Shown in pieces: positions 47,481-59,357 of a stretch of 64,000 nt of DNA. Position 1 is the stretch's first letter. Each line of letters opens with the position of its first letter. Position numbers and translations under genes: made by a program. Under the pieces are notes generated by a model. It did no database searches, was not told the origin of the DNA, and worked only from the letters and a program-made list of their open reading frames with translations. The stretch covers positions 2,294,001-2,358,000 of the forward strand of contig NC_089188.1 of assembly GCF_947507565.1 (NCBI RefSeq), written 5' to 3'. This DNA comes from Oscarella lobularis (lineage: Eukaryota; Porifera; Homoscleromorpha; Homosclerophorida; Oscarellidae).

Positions 47481-49004
47481 ATGTCTGTGCTGCGCGAAAT
47501 CGCGCAGATGTGCGCAAACGAATTCTCTCACATGAACGAGGATAGGAAATCGAGCGTTTCTCGAGCCGTTCTCGACTCGATAAAGCATCGAATCATCGAC
47601 GAAATATTCAAAAATCCCTCGTCGTTCAAAGACGACCTCGCAAAGTCCGTCGAAACGTTCGTGCGCGAATCGGGCCTCGCCACGGCGCTCGAAAACGACC
47701 TATTCGCCAAGAAACTATCCGAAACGCTCGTTCCAAACGACCGTCTATCGTTCATCGATCAAGCGAACGCATCGTGGACGAAACGAGTGATAAAGAGCAT
47801 CAATGCGATGTGTACGGAACTGAGTCTCCCTTTGGCGCGAAAACGGACGGGAGATCAAGTGAAGACGGCGACGAAGGCGTGGAATTCGCTTAGTACCCAA
47901 GGCGGCGTCTCGAAATCCGGTCTAAAGCCGATCTATTCGGCGAAGGATTTTTTCCAAGTCGTCGTCGGAATTCGAAATCCGAATCGCGTCGATTCGATTG
48001 GCGGTCAGTGGGAGTTGTGCAGGGTTGCCATGGCGACGAAAGGAGTCGACGAATTGAGGCGAATTTTCGACGAATTGTCGCCGTCGTCGAAATGGGAGAA
48101 TTTCGAAAACGAGGAAAAATATCGTTTGGGCGAAAAAGTGATTCGAGCGAAAAGCGTCGCCGCCGCAAAGCAATATTTGAAAACGGGCTGTCCAATGGGA
48201 TTGAGATCGAAAGTGTGGCCATTGGCATTTGGCATCGATTTGAGCCCCGAATCATTGTTGTATTTCAATCAGCTCAAGTCGTCCGTAGTCCAATACGATT
48301 TGCTCTTGGATGGAATCATGATGCAGGATGTTAGAATGACGGCGGCGAACGACGAAAGCTTTTTTGTTTTTGAGGATGATCTCCATCAAGCTGGGCTGGC
48401 TCTTCTCAGAGATTGTCACGTGCAGCGCGAAGCCTTTCCTCCCGACTCGCAGCTCTTCTCCTATATACGTGGAAACTTGGGAAATGTCGATTTTCATGTG
48501 GGATATCCTCCGAGTGGCGTCGTTCCTTTCTATGGATTTTCTTACTATTTGACGCCGTTTTGTTTTCTGTACGAGTCTGTGGATCGACTCTATCTCGCCT
48601 TTCGGCGGTTTTATGTCGATTATCTTCATCATCTTCATACGATTTCGTCGCATCCCAACGGAATCGTTTCGCTCTGTTGTCAATTTGAGAATATTTTAAT
48701 GGAAAAAGAACCGTTTCTCTTTCAGCACTTGGTTCACATTGGAGCTGATCCTCTTCGACTTGTTTTTGCTTGGATAATGCAGGCGTTTACGTGCCAATTA
48801 GATACGGAGCAAACGCTCCTTCTCTGGGATCGTATAGCTGGCTTTCATTCTACTCTACCATTGGCTCTATTATCTGTGGGAATATTGATGTTTCGAAAGA
48901 GCAGTCTACTGAAGATTAATAAACTGGAAGAGGCAGAAGTAGTGCTGTCGAGTTTGAAAGGAATCAAAGTAATTCCTCTATTACAGCTTGTCTTATTTGC
49001 ATGA
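47481..49004 (+). CDS. TBC1D19: TBC1 domain family member 19
   Basis: One uninterrupted frame of 507 codons (the human protein is about 526). An N-terminal helical region (EIAQMCANEFSHMNEDRKSS) leads to ISAKDFFQ-like linkers. The TBC Rab-GAP domain begins near LKTGCPMGLRSKVWPLAFGI and continues with QLFSYIRGNLGNVDFHVGYP, SGVVPFYGFSYYLTPFCFL and LLLWDRIAGFHSTLPLALL. TBC domains stimulate GTP hydrolysis by Rab proteins using an IxxDxxR arginine and YxQ glutamine finger. I do not see a clean copy of either here, so activity may differ, as in other atypical TBC proteins. The gene is intronless and starts 34 bp after NANS. Confidence 0.88.
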   Translation: MSVLREIAQMCANEFSHMNEDRKSSVSRAVLDSIKHRIIDEIFKNPSSFKDDLAKSVETFVRESGLATALENDLFAKKLSETLVPNDRLSFIDQANASWTKRVIKSINAMCTELSLPLARKRTGDQVKTATKAWNSLSTQGGVSKSGLKPIYSAKDFFQVVVGIRNPNRVDSIGGQWELCRVAMATKGVDELRRIFDELSPSSKWENFENEEKYRLGEKVIRAKSVAAAKQYLKTGCPMGLRSKVWPLAFGIDLSPESLLYFNQLKSSVVQYDLLLDGIMMQDVRMTAANDESFFVFEDDLHQAGLALLRDCHVQREAFPPDSQLFSYIRGNLGNVDFHVGYPPSGVVPFYGFSYYLTPFCFLYESVDRLYLAFRRFYVDYLHHLHTISSHPNGIVSLCCQFENILMEKEPFLFQHLVHIGADPLRLVFAWIMQAFTCQLDTEQTLLLWDRIAGFHSTLPLALLSVGILMFRKSSLLKINKLEEAEVVLSSLKGIKVIPLLQLVLFA

Positions 49005-49094
49005 GAAGATGAGTAGGTAACCGGGGTGCCACGCCCACGTATCAGGTCGAGCGCGTTATGACGTCTAGAAATCGTCGTGTCTGACGTCTATCCC

Positions 49095-52000
49095 ATGGAG
49101 GAAACGGAGCGAGACTGCCTTCTCTTCGCTCTCTACGCAACCGTAGGCGAAATACTCGAGAAACACAAGAAAGGACCCCTTTTCGGGACGACGAACGACG
49201 AGTCGACGTCGCTGTGCGAAAACGTCTACAATATCCTCCACCACGGCTCTTCGGTTCAAGTAAGCAACCATCGAAAATAAATAGGAAACGATTAGGGCGT
49301 CGTTCGAACGCAGGTAACGCCCGATACGGTCGATTTTTGGCCATTTATCGAAGGTCTCTTGACCGTGCAACCGTGCCTCGCCTCTCTCTATAAGAAATTC
49401 GATCGCAAGCGCTTTCTCAGCAACGGCGAACGATGCCAGGCGTGGATACGGCACTCGCTCGAAGAAAATAGCCTCGGTTCTCATCTCGCAATTCTCGTCG
49501 CAAGTCAAGATCATCTCGAGAGAAATTATCACGGCAAGGAGGAGGAAAAAATAAAAATTCGCGAATCACGTGATTATTAATTTTTAGATTTTGCTTTTTT
49601 ACGTCATCGACATCATTTTGCTGCTATGAGAGACTGTCTACGCGCTTTGGAACAAGAGGATATGAATCGATTGCCCGATCTATCGGAATTCACTAACATA
49701 GGCATGTCCGGTCCTCTTGATTTAAGTCCGCCGGACGTTGTCGTTCGACCTCATTGCGGATCCATTCCGAGTGGATATGATTCGGGCGTGGAATTTGCGG
49801 AAAATCGAAAAATGATGAACGCTTCTTCTTTTGTTCCGGTTAATCCGGTTTCGTCTGTGGGACTCAGTCAGGCGGTTGGGAGTTTGAAAACGACGAGGAG
49901 CGTTGCCATGGCTTTGGAGCATCACGAGGGAAGGGATAAATCGCCTTCGAATGCTGTTATGCTTTTGGAGAAACTTAAGGATGGAAAGGCGAGGTCTTAT
50001 TCTCTTAGAAAGGATGAGGAGGAGGAGGAAGATCCGGGTGAGTTTGATGGGGAGGAGAGCAATAGTGAGGAGGAGGATGACAACGATGATGAAGTGGATG
50101 GCGGAAGTGATGCGGAAAAGAGTTTGGACCCGTCTTTTGTTCGTCTCAACGTGGATGAGTTAGAGGAGAATAAAGGGGGGGAAGAAGTTGAAGAAAGTAA
50201 AGACAAAGAAGGTATATATATATCTTATTTTGGTATTATTTAATTAGCTGATTTTATTTATTTATTAGTTGGCACTGAATCGCTTCTTAATATGATGGGC
50301 TCTCCAAAGCTCGTTTCAGCGACCAATCTTGAAAGAGTTTGTGCTAAAAAAATACAGTATATAGTATATCTATTTTTTGGATTTAGGATAACTCTCATTT
50401 TATTGTATCTGATTGTATTATTTCTGCTGTGGAAGAGGTAAGATAGAGCGTAAGGAAAACGCGTTCTAATTTCTAATTATTTCTAGTTGAGAAGCATAGA
50501 GGAAGAAAAGAGGGCATTTCGGATCGTCGCCGAAGAAGAGAAACAATACGTTCGATGGCGAAAAAGTTCTGAAATGAAAAACGACGAAACGGGTGAAATT
50601 CTGCTTAAAAACGACCTTTTTCCATTTTGATGACCTTTTCTTTTCTAGACGATTCCAACTCGGAAAAGGAGTACGAATTATCTGAAGGTGAGAATTTGAA
50701 TTCGTTTCGTTTCTAAGCTGATTTTTCTGTAGAACCAAAGAGCCCCTGTTCTTTGCGAGATCACAGATCGTCGTCGATGGCATCCTTATTTAACGGTATT
50801 TTTTCCCTCCCATAGAGTAGTCCTTTTGAGAAAAAATTTCCCTTTTGATAGTTTCCGATTTTCAAAGCGTTTCTAGAACGCGCGCTAACAGGTTTTTTTT
50901 AACGTACAGTAACCAAGACAACGATCGGGGTATTCGTTTCTATATATAGTGTAGCTAGTCAAAGATTGGCGGGAAAAAATTCAGCTGAAGCGGTGGGACA
51001 AAGCATGCTGGATCTTTTCTCCGACAAAGAATTGCCTCCGCACTCGGAAATGCAGCACTTGATACTGGCGAGAGATAACTACTTCCGACAAGTACGCACG
51101 CGAGAGAAATAGGCGAAAGAGGAAATGCATTGAACGCGCGCTTAGGTGACGTCATCTTATAATACGACTGTGGTTGATGACGAAAGTCAAGTGTGGGGAG
51201 AAGCCGTAAGGGTCTAATTTGATCTAATTATTCGCTTCCTCGACCGTTTGGACTAGAGCCGAGTTCGGGGAACTAGCGATTGGGCGCCGCCCCGTCCCCA
51301 AATAATATTTTTCGTGCATCCGACTGTAAAGTGAGGAGAAATTCGATCGGCGTTATATGAGAAAGGGTTTAGTTTGATTTTAGACGAAAACAGGCCATGG
51401 CGAAGCAGAATTTTCGCTGCGCCGGCTGCGGTCTTCGCGTGGAAGCGCGTAAGAAAAAAATAAATAAGGTGAGAAGTTTTTAATTTTGGTGGTATTTTGA
51501 CGCAACAGAACACATGAAATACTTTCGCTACTGCGAGTACACGGGAAAGTATTTTTGCAGTAGTTGCCACACTCGAAAAATGTACATAATTCCCGGTCGA
51601 ATTCTTCAAAAATGGGATTTCAGGCAATATCCTTTTCATAATTAGTTTTTCTTGAGATATCGCGTTTCTTCTTCTTAACCCGTTTCTCTCACGTTTTCCG
51701 TGTCGAATCACGCTCACGAGCTTTTGACGCGCATTTTTAACGATCCCATTTTCAACGTGGCCGCCGCAAATCGCGCTCTCCTTCGCAAAGTGCGCGATCT
51801 CGCGGTGGCGACCTCCGTTCGCGAGCAGCTCCACCGCATGGAATCATTTGTCAAAGCGTGCCGCTTGGCGGACAGGTATAACAAGATAGGAAACGAACGA
51901 GTAAAAATAGCCGCCTCAAATCAAAATATAAATAGCTGAATAATCGCCCTAAAAATGCATGGGTAATTCAATCGCTTACGTCTCTTTGTTCTTTTGTGTT

Positions 52001-52614
52001 CTCAGTCTTGTGCCCGACTTTCGTCGCTTTGGTTATCTGATTTCGTCGAGCGAGCACGCGCTCTACTCGTTGAAAGATCTCTTTCGTCTCAATCGCGGCG
52101 ATCTGCTTCCGTCATTGAAAGATCTCGCCGAGCGCGCTCTTTCGCATTTCGACGGCTGCCTGGTCAGTTTGGGTTATTAGGTTTATGAGCACTACTAGGG
52201 AAAAGGGGCCAAATTTAGATGTCTCGACGACATCCTGCTGTTTTTATACGCTTATCATGATATCATATAGCTGTGTCAAGCGCGTGGTTTCGTCTGTGAA
52301 GTCTGCAAGGATTTCAAAGACATCATTTTCCCTTTTCAGACACGGAAGTGCGCACAGTGTCCTGGTATAGCTTCCTTTTTGTGACCGGACGTTTTTTCTT
52401 TCATCCGCTGTTGTTTCTTGTTGATACAGAGTGTAGAAATTGTTTTCACAGTCGCTGCTTCGAAAGCGTAAAGAACCAATGTAGTCGATGTGAACGGATG
52501 CGAGCCAGGTATATATATATATGATGGGGTGGTGGGCAAGGGGAAATTCTCATACCCTGTTGTTACATATTTAGAAAGCTAAAAGGAAACGAAGAGTCGG
52601 AAAAACCGCAGTAG
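49095..52614 (+). CDS. RUBCN: Rubicon-family protein (RUN and Rubicon homology domains)
   Basis: The start is [20 protein letters not shown] at 49095. The N-terminus holds a RUN domain ([49 protein letters not shown]). A long acidic, serine-rich middle follows. The C-terminal Rubicon homology domain starts [11 protein letters not shown] and continues [33 protein letters not shown], then [13 protein letters not shown] and a zinc-binding [12 protein letters not shown] segment. The stop TAG is at 52612-52614 and is followed immediately by AATAAA (52615-52620). Rubicon proteins bind Rab7 and PI3KC3/Beclin complexes, restraining endosome maturation and autophagy or promoting LC3-associated phagocytosis. 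Several small exons near 50270-50800 are less certain. Confidence 0.88.
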
Positions 52615-52620
52615 AATAAA
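52615..52620 (+). promoter_or_regulatory. Poly(A) signal AATAAA
   Basis: The hexamer directly abuts the Rubicon stop codon, another sign of strongly shortened 3' untranslated regions. Confidence 0.5.
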
Positions 52621-52770
52621 TAACAGGCTGATTCGCTTGTTAGTGTAATTAATTACGCTAATTATGGATTTAAATGTACGGGATATCCGACGTCTATTTT
52701 CATCGTCAGCTGACGTCATCAAGCACCCGTCTCGCCCATCGCCTCACTCGAAACCTCGGCGAAGCCAGGA

Positions 52771-55700
52771 ATGGACGCGGGAACGAAAGGTCACGAAGAC
52801 GACGAAGGTAAACGCGTCGAAGACACGCGCGACGACGACGGCGGCGAAGCGATCGAAGAGCGAACGTCGTCCGAATCGGACGATAGCGAAACGGCCGAAG
52901 AAAACGACTCGAGACCGTTTACGAGACGAATGTCAACGGTTCTGTCAACGGGAAAGAAAGTGAGGACTCGTCGTCGATCGAGAGCGCTTTTTTTGTTTTC
53001 GATTCTTTACGCTTCCTCTTTACCTAGGCGATCCTAAAGGAAGGTTATCTGATGAAGCAATCCGGCTCGTTTCAGGTAAGACGATCGCAACCCGACGCAA
53101 CGGCGGAAACGATCGCACACGCACACACGCCAACGAATTTTAACTACCGCTGCCTTAGCGAGGAAAAAGGCGACACTTCACTCTTCTCCGCGGTGTCGTC
53201 TTTTTTTCCAAAGAAAAAAAGGTAGGCGCGAAGAGAGAGCGAGGGGAGGAGTCGTTGATACAGTAGGGATTCTTTTTTCTTTTTTTTCTTCTTTTCGAAG
53301 GCGACTGTTCGCGAAAAAATCGACTTGAAGAACGCCAGCGTGGCCGAATGCGGTGCCAAAGGAAGCCACACATTTACCGTATGACTGCTTGATGCGGGAA
53401 TGAAAGGGAGGGGGGGAGGATTGGAGGGGAGGGGGGGCGAGGTCGACATTTTGCTACATTTCGGTTTCCTTTCGTTTGATACGCACTTCAATAATAAGCG
53501 ATTCGTGGGGTGGCGCGGCGCGACAGCTGCTAGGGCGGGAAGACTCATTTCCTTCGCGTCTCCTAGGTTATTTCGCCTCACCGGACGCTCGTTCTCATGG
53601 CCGATAGCCGCAAAGAAATGGAAGAATGGGTGTCGGCATTTCAGTCAGCAGCCAGTTCGACCAATCGATCGGTGCGTACACCACACTCTCTCCCCCCAGT
53701 CATCGCAAGCCGGCGATTATGATAAACGATGCTATATATAGACACTACGACGCGATTAGGGCTCTCACACACACTCAACTGAATATGACCTTTCTTCCCT
53801 TTTATAAGGAAAACGATATTGACGTTTCCGAAACGCAAGAAGCGGGCGCTCATCACTGGTTCGCCTGCTCGCACGCGCGTCCCACGTACTGTAATGTGTG
53901 CCACGACGCGCTGGGCGGCGTCACGTCGCGAGGACTATCGTGCGAAGTGTGCAAATTCAAAGCGCACAAGCGATGCGCCGTCTACGCGCCGAACAACTGC
54001 AAGTGGGTCACCGTTAAGATGATACCGTCGGAACGACTCTTTCCCGACGATCAGGCACGTGAAGCGAGAGGAGAAAAAATATTTTTTTTAGTTAACGCGC
54101 GTTTCTTTCTCCTTTCTTTAGCTCGCTATGAAGCATCAGTGGATTCGGGGCAATTTGCCTGCTGGGGCTAAGTGCGCGGCGTGCGATCGTGCGTGCGGAA
54201 GTGCGCGGCGCCTCCAGGACTGGCGTTGTTTGTGGTGCAAAACTCTCGTAAGGATACACGCATCCGGGCTTTTTCTTCGGGGGCAATTTCTTTCAAGGTC
54301 CACGACGTTTGTCGCGAGTGCGTCGACGAGAAGTGCGATCTCGGAGCAAATCGAGTTTCCATTTTGCCTCCGTCGGCGATTCGTGCGTGGGATGCCAGCA
54401 CGCGCGGCAGAGCGGAGGTTCCAGTTCCTATAGCAACGTAATTAGTGTCGCGGTTTGTGACCGTTTTTTCTCTCAGGCGGTTCGTCCTTCGATATCTAGT
54501 CCACTACTCGTGTTTGTCAACTCCAAAAGCGGCGATAATCACGTGCGAGATATAGTCTTCTACGCTGGGGGGCCCCCTTCGCTATGTTCTTCCTTTTAGG
54601 GAGTGAAATTCTTACGAAAATTCAAGCAGCTTCTAAATCCGGCTCAAGTTTTCGATCTAATTACTTCGGGACCATCGCTAGGGTGAGAGTAGCAACGGAA
54701 AAGGGAGTGCCTGCACGTCATTTCTCTCTCTTTTCACAGGCTTCGTCTTTTTCAATCATTCGAATCGTTTCGAATTCTCGTCTGCGGCGGAGACGGTTCC
54801 GTTGGCTGGGTTTTGACAGAAGTCGACAAGCTTGGCCTAATCAATAAGGTTACATATATAATCTATATAAAATAGATTTTTTGCCACCACGTGTTTCTCT
54901 TCCCCAGTGTCAAGTTGGCGTTCTTCCACTGGGCACTGGAAATGACTTAGCGCGCGTTCTCGGCTGGGGAGCAACGTGCGACGACGAGACTCAACTTCCG
55001 AATATTTTACAAGAGATGGAATCGTCGGGGATGAAAATGGTCGATAGATGGAGCATTCAAACGAAACCGGATTCCCACATGATGCCATCGAATTTGAAAG
55101 TCACGAAACTTCCTGCTTTGCCGCCAGTACATGTAAGAATTTAATTATAGATTAATTAATTAACTAATTCGTTTTATTAGGTGTTGGAATCGCATGGGCT
55201 CTTTAGGCGGAATTTAGCTCTAGATTACGCTGCTATGACTGAGTTGCAGAATAGCGTGGCTTCGTGTTTGGCTGTGATACTTGGTGAGGAATCCGTAGAC
55301 AAGGAAGTCATCAATTCAGCAAGGTGAGATTGAATTATCACACCCTACCCCCTCCTCTGGCATGAACGCACTTGTTTAATTAAAATAAACCGAATTTATT
55401 ATAAGAGATCTGGCTAACTAAATAGGTACAAGGTGCGCTTGTAAAAATTCCAAAGTGTCTCTCACCTTAGTACTGTACTGTCTTGATTTAATTCCCTAGT
55501 GTAGCTTTTGCAGACTCCAAACAGTACTTCTATAAAATAGCGTGCGCATGTAAAGGAACCGCAGTCTATTCACTCTCACTGTAAATTGATTGAACGTCAA
55601 TCCAAGCATACGCACAAGATGATGACGTGTATGTAAATTATTTGAAGTGAGAGTGAATAGACTGTGTAGGAAAATATGGGCTCTTTTGTAATACAGGGCA

Positions 55701-58700
55701 TGTGCTTCTATTTCTAAAGACTATTCTATGTAGGATATTGTGTCATCAAGTCAAGGCGTTTGTGTCGTCCGTTATTGATGAAGAACAAGAGGAAAGTGAT
55801 AGCAATTCGATTCGAAAGAAGGTATCCTATCCTATCCTTGTTCAACCGCTAGAATGACGCGTTTACCTTCGTTTCTCTTCCAGTGTTCTGTACTAAACGA
55901 CAAACTGTCATCTCTTTTGTTATCATTGAATGAAGAAGTCGATTCGCAGTCTCCTTCGCCGCCGACTGTTCAACTGCTTCAACAGGAAAGCGAACAGACG
56001 CGAATCCTCTACGACGTCAACGCGAAAGTACATATCCCCTCATTTTTTAATGAGAAAATTGAGAGGAAGTCCTTATCTAGGCGCTGCGATCGAGAGAGGC
56101 GGTCATGCTTCGAGCAAATAGCTTAAAAAAGGCGGTCAAAGAGATCATTGATCACGCGGAACAAGGCAAGAAGCGATTGAGATTGTCCCCTATATAGATT
56201 TCGACTGTTTTACTTCAGCTATAGACAATCAGGTCAACGAGCAAACAGCGGAATGCGAAGCCTTCATGCAATCGGTCCTGGACACGGCGACAGTGACGGA
56301 AAATCGTCACATCGTCGACGCCGATCTCACGGAAGCGTCCGCCACCGTTGCCGTGGGAACGGATGAAGGAATATCAGAGGGAGCGGAGAATGAGGCAACA
56401 GGGCGACCCAGTCGTCCCATTCAGCGCGCGAGAATGACGAGTAGCGATAGCGGGTTTGGCAGTTCTGGTCGAAAAATGGGAGGCGATCAAGCGCGTCCCG
56501 TTAACGGGGGAAAGAAAACGACTTTTATGCCGAATTTGTCAGCTGCTTTGTTGCGGGGGGCTAGCGCGCTAGTTGCCCCCGTTACGTCTAGTGCTACGTT
56601 TCCCGATGTGCCGCCGCCGCCGCCGCCCGGATCGGGGTTAGTTCGTCGTGCGCGCGGGGTTTTTTTTTTCTATTTTTCTTTTCTAAATTTAGACAAGAAT
56701 ACCAGGAAATCAATGTGATGAATAATTATTTTGGAATTGGATTGGACGCGAAGATATCGCTTGCGTTCCATCACAAACGCGAGGAACATCCGGAACAGTG
56801 CAAGTAGGACACAACGTCGCATTCCAACTCCTTTGTTTATTTAGGTACTCTATTTAATTTAGAAATCGTCTTTTTAACAAAATGTGGTACGGAGTCTTGA
56901 GTGGCAAGGAATTTCTCTCGCAAACCTACAAGAATCTTCATCAGCGAATCGTTCTGGAGTGCGACGGAAAACTCGTTCCGCTTCCCGTTCTGCAGGGCCT
57001 CGTCATATTAAACATACCAAGGTAATTGGGATTTTTTTTCCGATTTTTTTTCGTTGGAGGAGTGTGGCTTCGTTTAGCTACATGGGTGGGACGAATTTCT
57101 GGGGAACGGAGAGGGAGAAAGACGTGAGAATGAGATAGATAAAGTAAGGGCTTTTATATTAAAAAAACGCTCGTTCTTCTAGGGATTTTATGCTCCGTCT
57201 TTTGATGACAAAATGCTGGAAGTGGTCGCCGTAACCGGAATCTCTCAAATGGTAAGAAGAGATACAGATACAGTATAGATATATACCACAAACACTTGAA
57301 ACAGTGGGATTATCTCTCCTATCCTTCATTTACAATAGCCAGGTCTTATATAGGACCTTTTCTTCATAAGAGTCTGGTCCAAGTCCATCGCTCCGGGGAT
57401 GTTTTCTCCATTAGGATAACTAATTAATTAATTATTCCTTGGGCTGCTTGAAGTTGTAGAGATGAGATCTAGATATGTGTTTGTGTCTAGGCTAAGTCTC
57501 TCCTATCCCATTGTTTAAATCTTGTCATATAAGACACACTGAGTTCTTCACAAGGGGTCTCTATATGTGTTTGTGTCTAGGCTAAGTCTCGGATGCTTGG
57601 CATCCAGAGTCACAGATTGAGCCAGTGTCGATCTCTCAAGATAACCATCTGCGGCGATTTTCCTATTCCCTGTCAAGTGGACGGGGAGGCGTGGCTTCAA
57701 GAGACAGGCCAGATCAAGATCACTCACAAGAATCGAGTCCAAATGCTGGCACGAAACAAGGCAAGAAAAACAAAGACTTAATCATTATTTATATATTTAT
57801 TTTCTTCTCAGGCTTTCTATAGCACTTTGCAGTCGTGGAGGACTCAGGGTGGCAACAGCACGACGTCGTCATCTCGACTTGGCTCCAATGAAACTCTCAA
57901 TCTGCCTCTGCCGCTGGCGATTGATAACGTGCGCGAATACTGGCCACTAGTTGAAAAAACGATGGCTCTAATAAGCAGGTTTGTTGAGTTGATTAAGAAA
58001 ATGTTTCCCCCCCTCCACCAAACGTCTTTTTTAGGGTGAAATCGACTGCTGATTCTAATGAGACAGTGAAAACCGATTTGGTTCCTCTCGCTCGAGCAGC
58101 TTCCGCTTCTATTGAACGTCTTTTTCCACTGGGATTACCATCCGAGGTACATTGCCCCATACATACATATATAATATAGGAGCTGTTTCTCTTTAGCACG
58201 CAAATTCGGGGCAGACCGAAGACCTTGTGATTCAAGTGAAGAGATTGATGCAAGAGAGTGGCTGGCTCATTGCTATGAAGGTAAGAATCTGAGACGATTT
58301 TTTTCCCTCATAGAAATACGCGTCCCCCAGAAATTAGCCAGTAGCGACGAAACCGAATTTATGACAGCTCTTCGTTGCGTCGAAGGCGAAATGAGAAAAA
58401 TTCAGCAGAAAGAGGTTCGTTTAGGAATCGGGGGGAAAAAAAAAGAAAAACGATTAGAAATGTTCTTTCAGAGTCGGTGCGGAAGTTGGCCGCCGTCGAC
58501 GAAGCCTCTCGACGAGGAGGAGGCAAGCGACGCGGAATTCACCCCCGAGAATCCGTCGCGAGGACGAAGCAATACGGATCCGGCCACCAACGTTGTGGGA
58601 CTTCGTCGCGAGAGTGGAAAGTCTCTCGAAGCGGATCCCAAACGCAAGAAGAAGTATCGACTCTCCGGTTTGCGATACATAGGGAAACTGTTCCTGGGAA

Positions 58701-59061
58701 AGGGGCACAAGTACGTCTTCGAAAAAGAGCAGCAATCCGCTGGTACGATATGATGACGTCATAAAAAGAACTCCTATTAGATTTTTTTTCAGCTTTGAAT
58801 TGGGATGCGGCTCAGGTTCAGCAGTTTCTTGACCGACACGGTTTTTCTGAGTACAGGGAAACGTTCTTATCTGAAGATATTAGGGGTCCCGAGCTGTTGA
58901 GTTTGACCAAGGCGGATTTGAAGGTATCTATTCTCATAGCGCGTTACTTTTGCGGTAGCTAGACGATTCGTATTCAGGAATTGGGAGTTCGTAAAGTGGG
59001 ACACGTTAAGCGCCTTTTTCAGCTAATCAAAGGCCTTCGTGGCAATTCGGCTGTTGTCTGA
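52771..59061 (+). CDS. Type II diacylglycerol kinase (delta/eta-like)
   Basis: The start chosen is the ATG at 52771 because its frame runs in phase into the PH domain ([28 protein letters not shown]). Two C1 zinc fingers follow: [17 protein letters not shown] and the more divergent [17 protein letters not shown]. The catalytic half has [11 protein letters not shown], the ATP-binding [14 protein letters not shown] and [19 protein letters not shown]. After a long helical/serine linker the accessory half has [29 protein letters not shown] and [16 protein letters not shown]-terminal SAM domain ([20 protein letters not shown]) precedes the stop at 59059-59061. PH plus two C1 plus SAM marks DGK delta/eta. 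The enzyme converts diacylglycerol to phosphatidic acid at membranes, and SAM domains drive oligomers. Confidence 0.93.
55562..55664. mobile_element. Short intronic inverted-repeat element
   Basis: A perfect 19-bp inverted repeat, CAGTCTATTCACTCTCACT (55562-55580) and its reverse complement (55646-55664), encloses 65 bp with no coding capacity. It lies in an unusually long DGK intron (about 55326-55732). It looks like a small MITE or hairpin. Confidence 0.6.
57473..57590. repeat. 28-bp direct repeat including a duplicated 3' splice site
   Basis: ATATGTGTTTGTGTCTAG plus GCTAAGTCTC occurs at 57473-57500 and 57563-57590. The second copy contains the real acceptor: CTAG, then exon from 57581, giving [16 protein letters not shown]. 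The first copy repeats the acceptor and the first 10 exon bases 90 bp upstream. Confidence 0.85.
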
Positions 59062-59357
59062 CCTATGTAAAGTATACATACATATATACATGTGACTCGT
59101 TTAAGTGTTTAAAGTCGAGGGGGCGGGTGAATTACTGTTGTTAGCACTAACAGAGTGAACTTTTTTTATTTTTTACTACTATTCAATAAGTGACGTGTCA
59201 AAGAAAAAAGACTGACTAAGTGTTGTCAGATTTTTATTGAGAAGGAAACTTGTTAGAGAATAGAGCGCGCCACCCCCCTTTCCCAACGTATAAATAAATC
59301 AATAATCGGGGTTTCACGTGTACTAGCGCACGTTAACATTAGATACGCGTGGTCTTC
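59062..59357. promoter_or_regulatory. DGK 3' region and UGGT promoter
   Basis: An intergenic stretch of 296 bp. TATAAATA at 59289-59296, 69 bp before the UGGT start, is a plausible TATA box, and TTTCACGTG near 59310 an E-box-like site. No coding exon seen. Confidence 0.45.

Noticed and set aside
49626-50243. Rubicon middle exon as a separate acidic protein starting at 49626
   Set aside because: RUN-domain exons upstream and Rubicon-homology exons downstream join it on the same strand, so the ATG is internal.
52664-52963. Frame beginning MDLNVRDIRRLFSS upstream of the DGK PH domain
   Set aside because: It ends in a stop and does not enter the PH domain. The overlapping frame from 52771 joins the next exon in phase.
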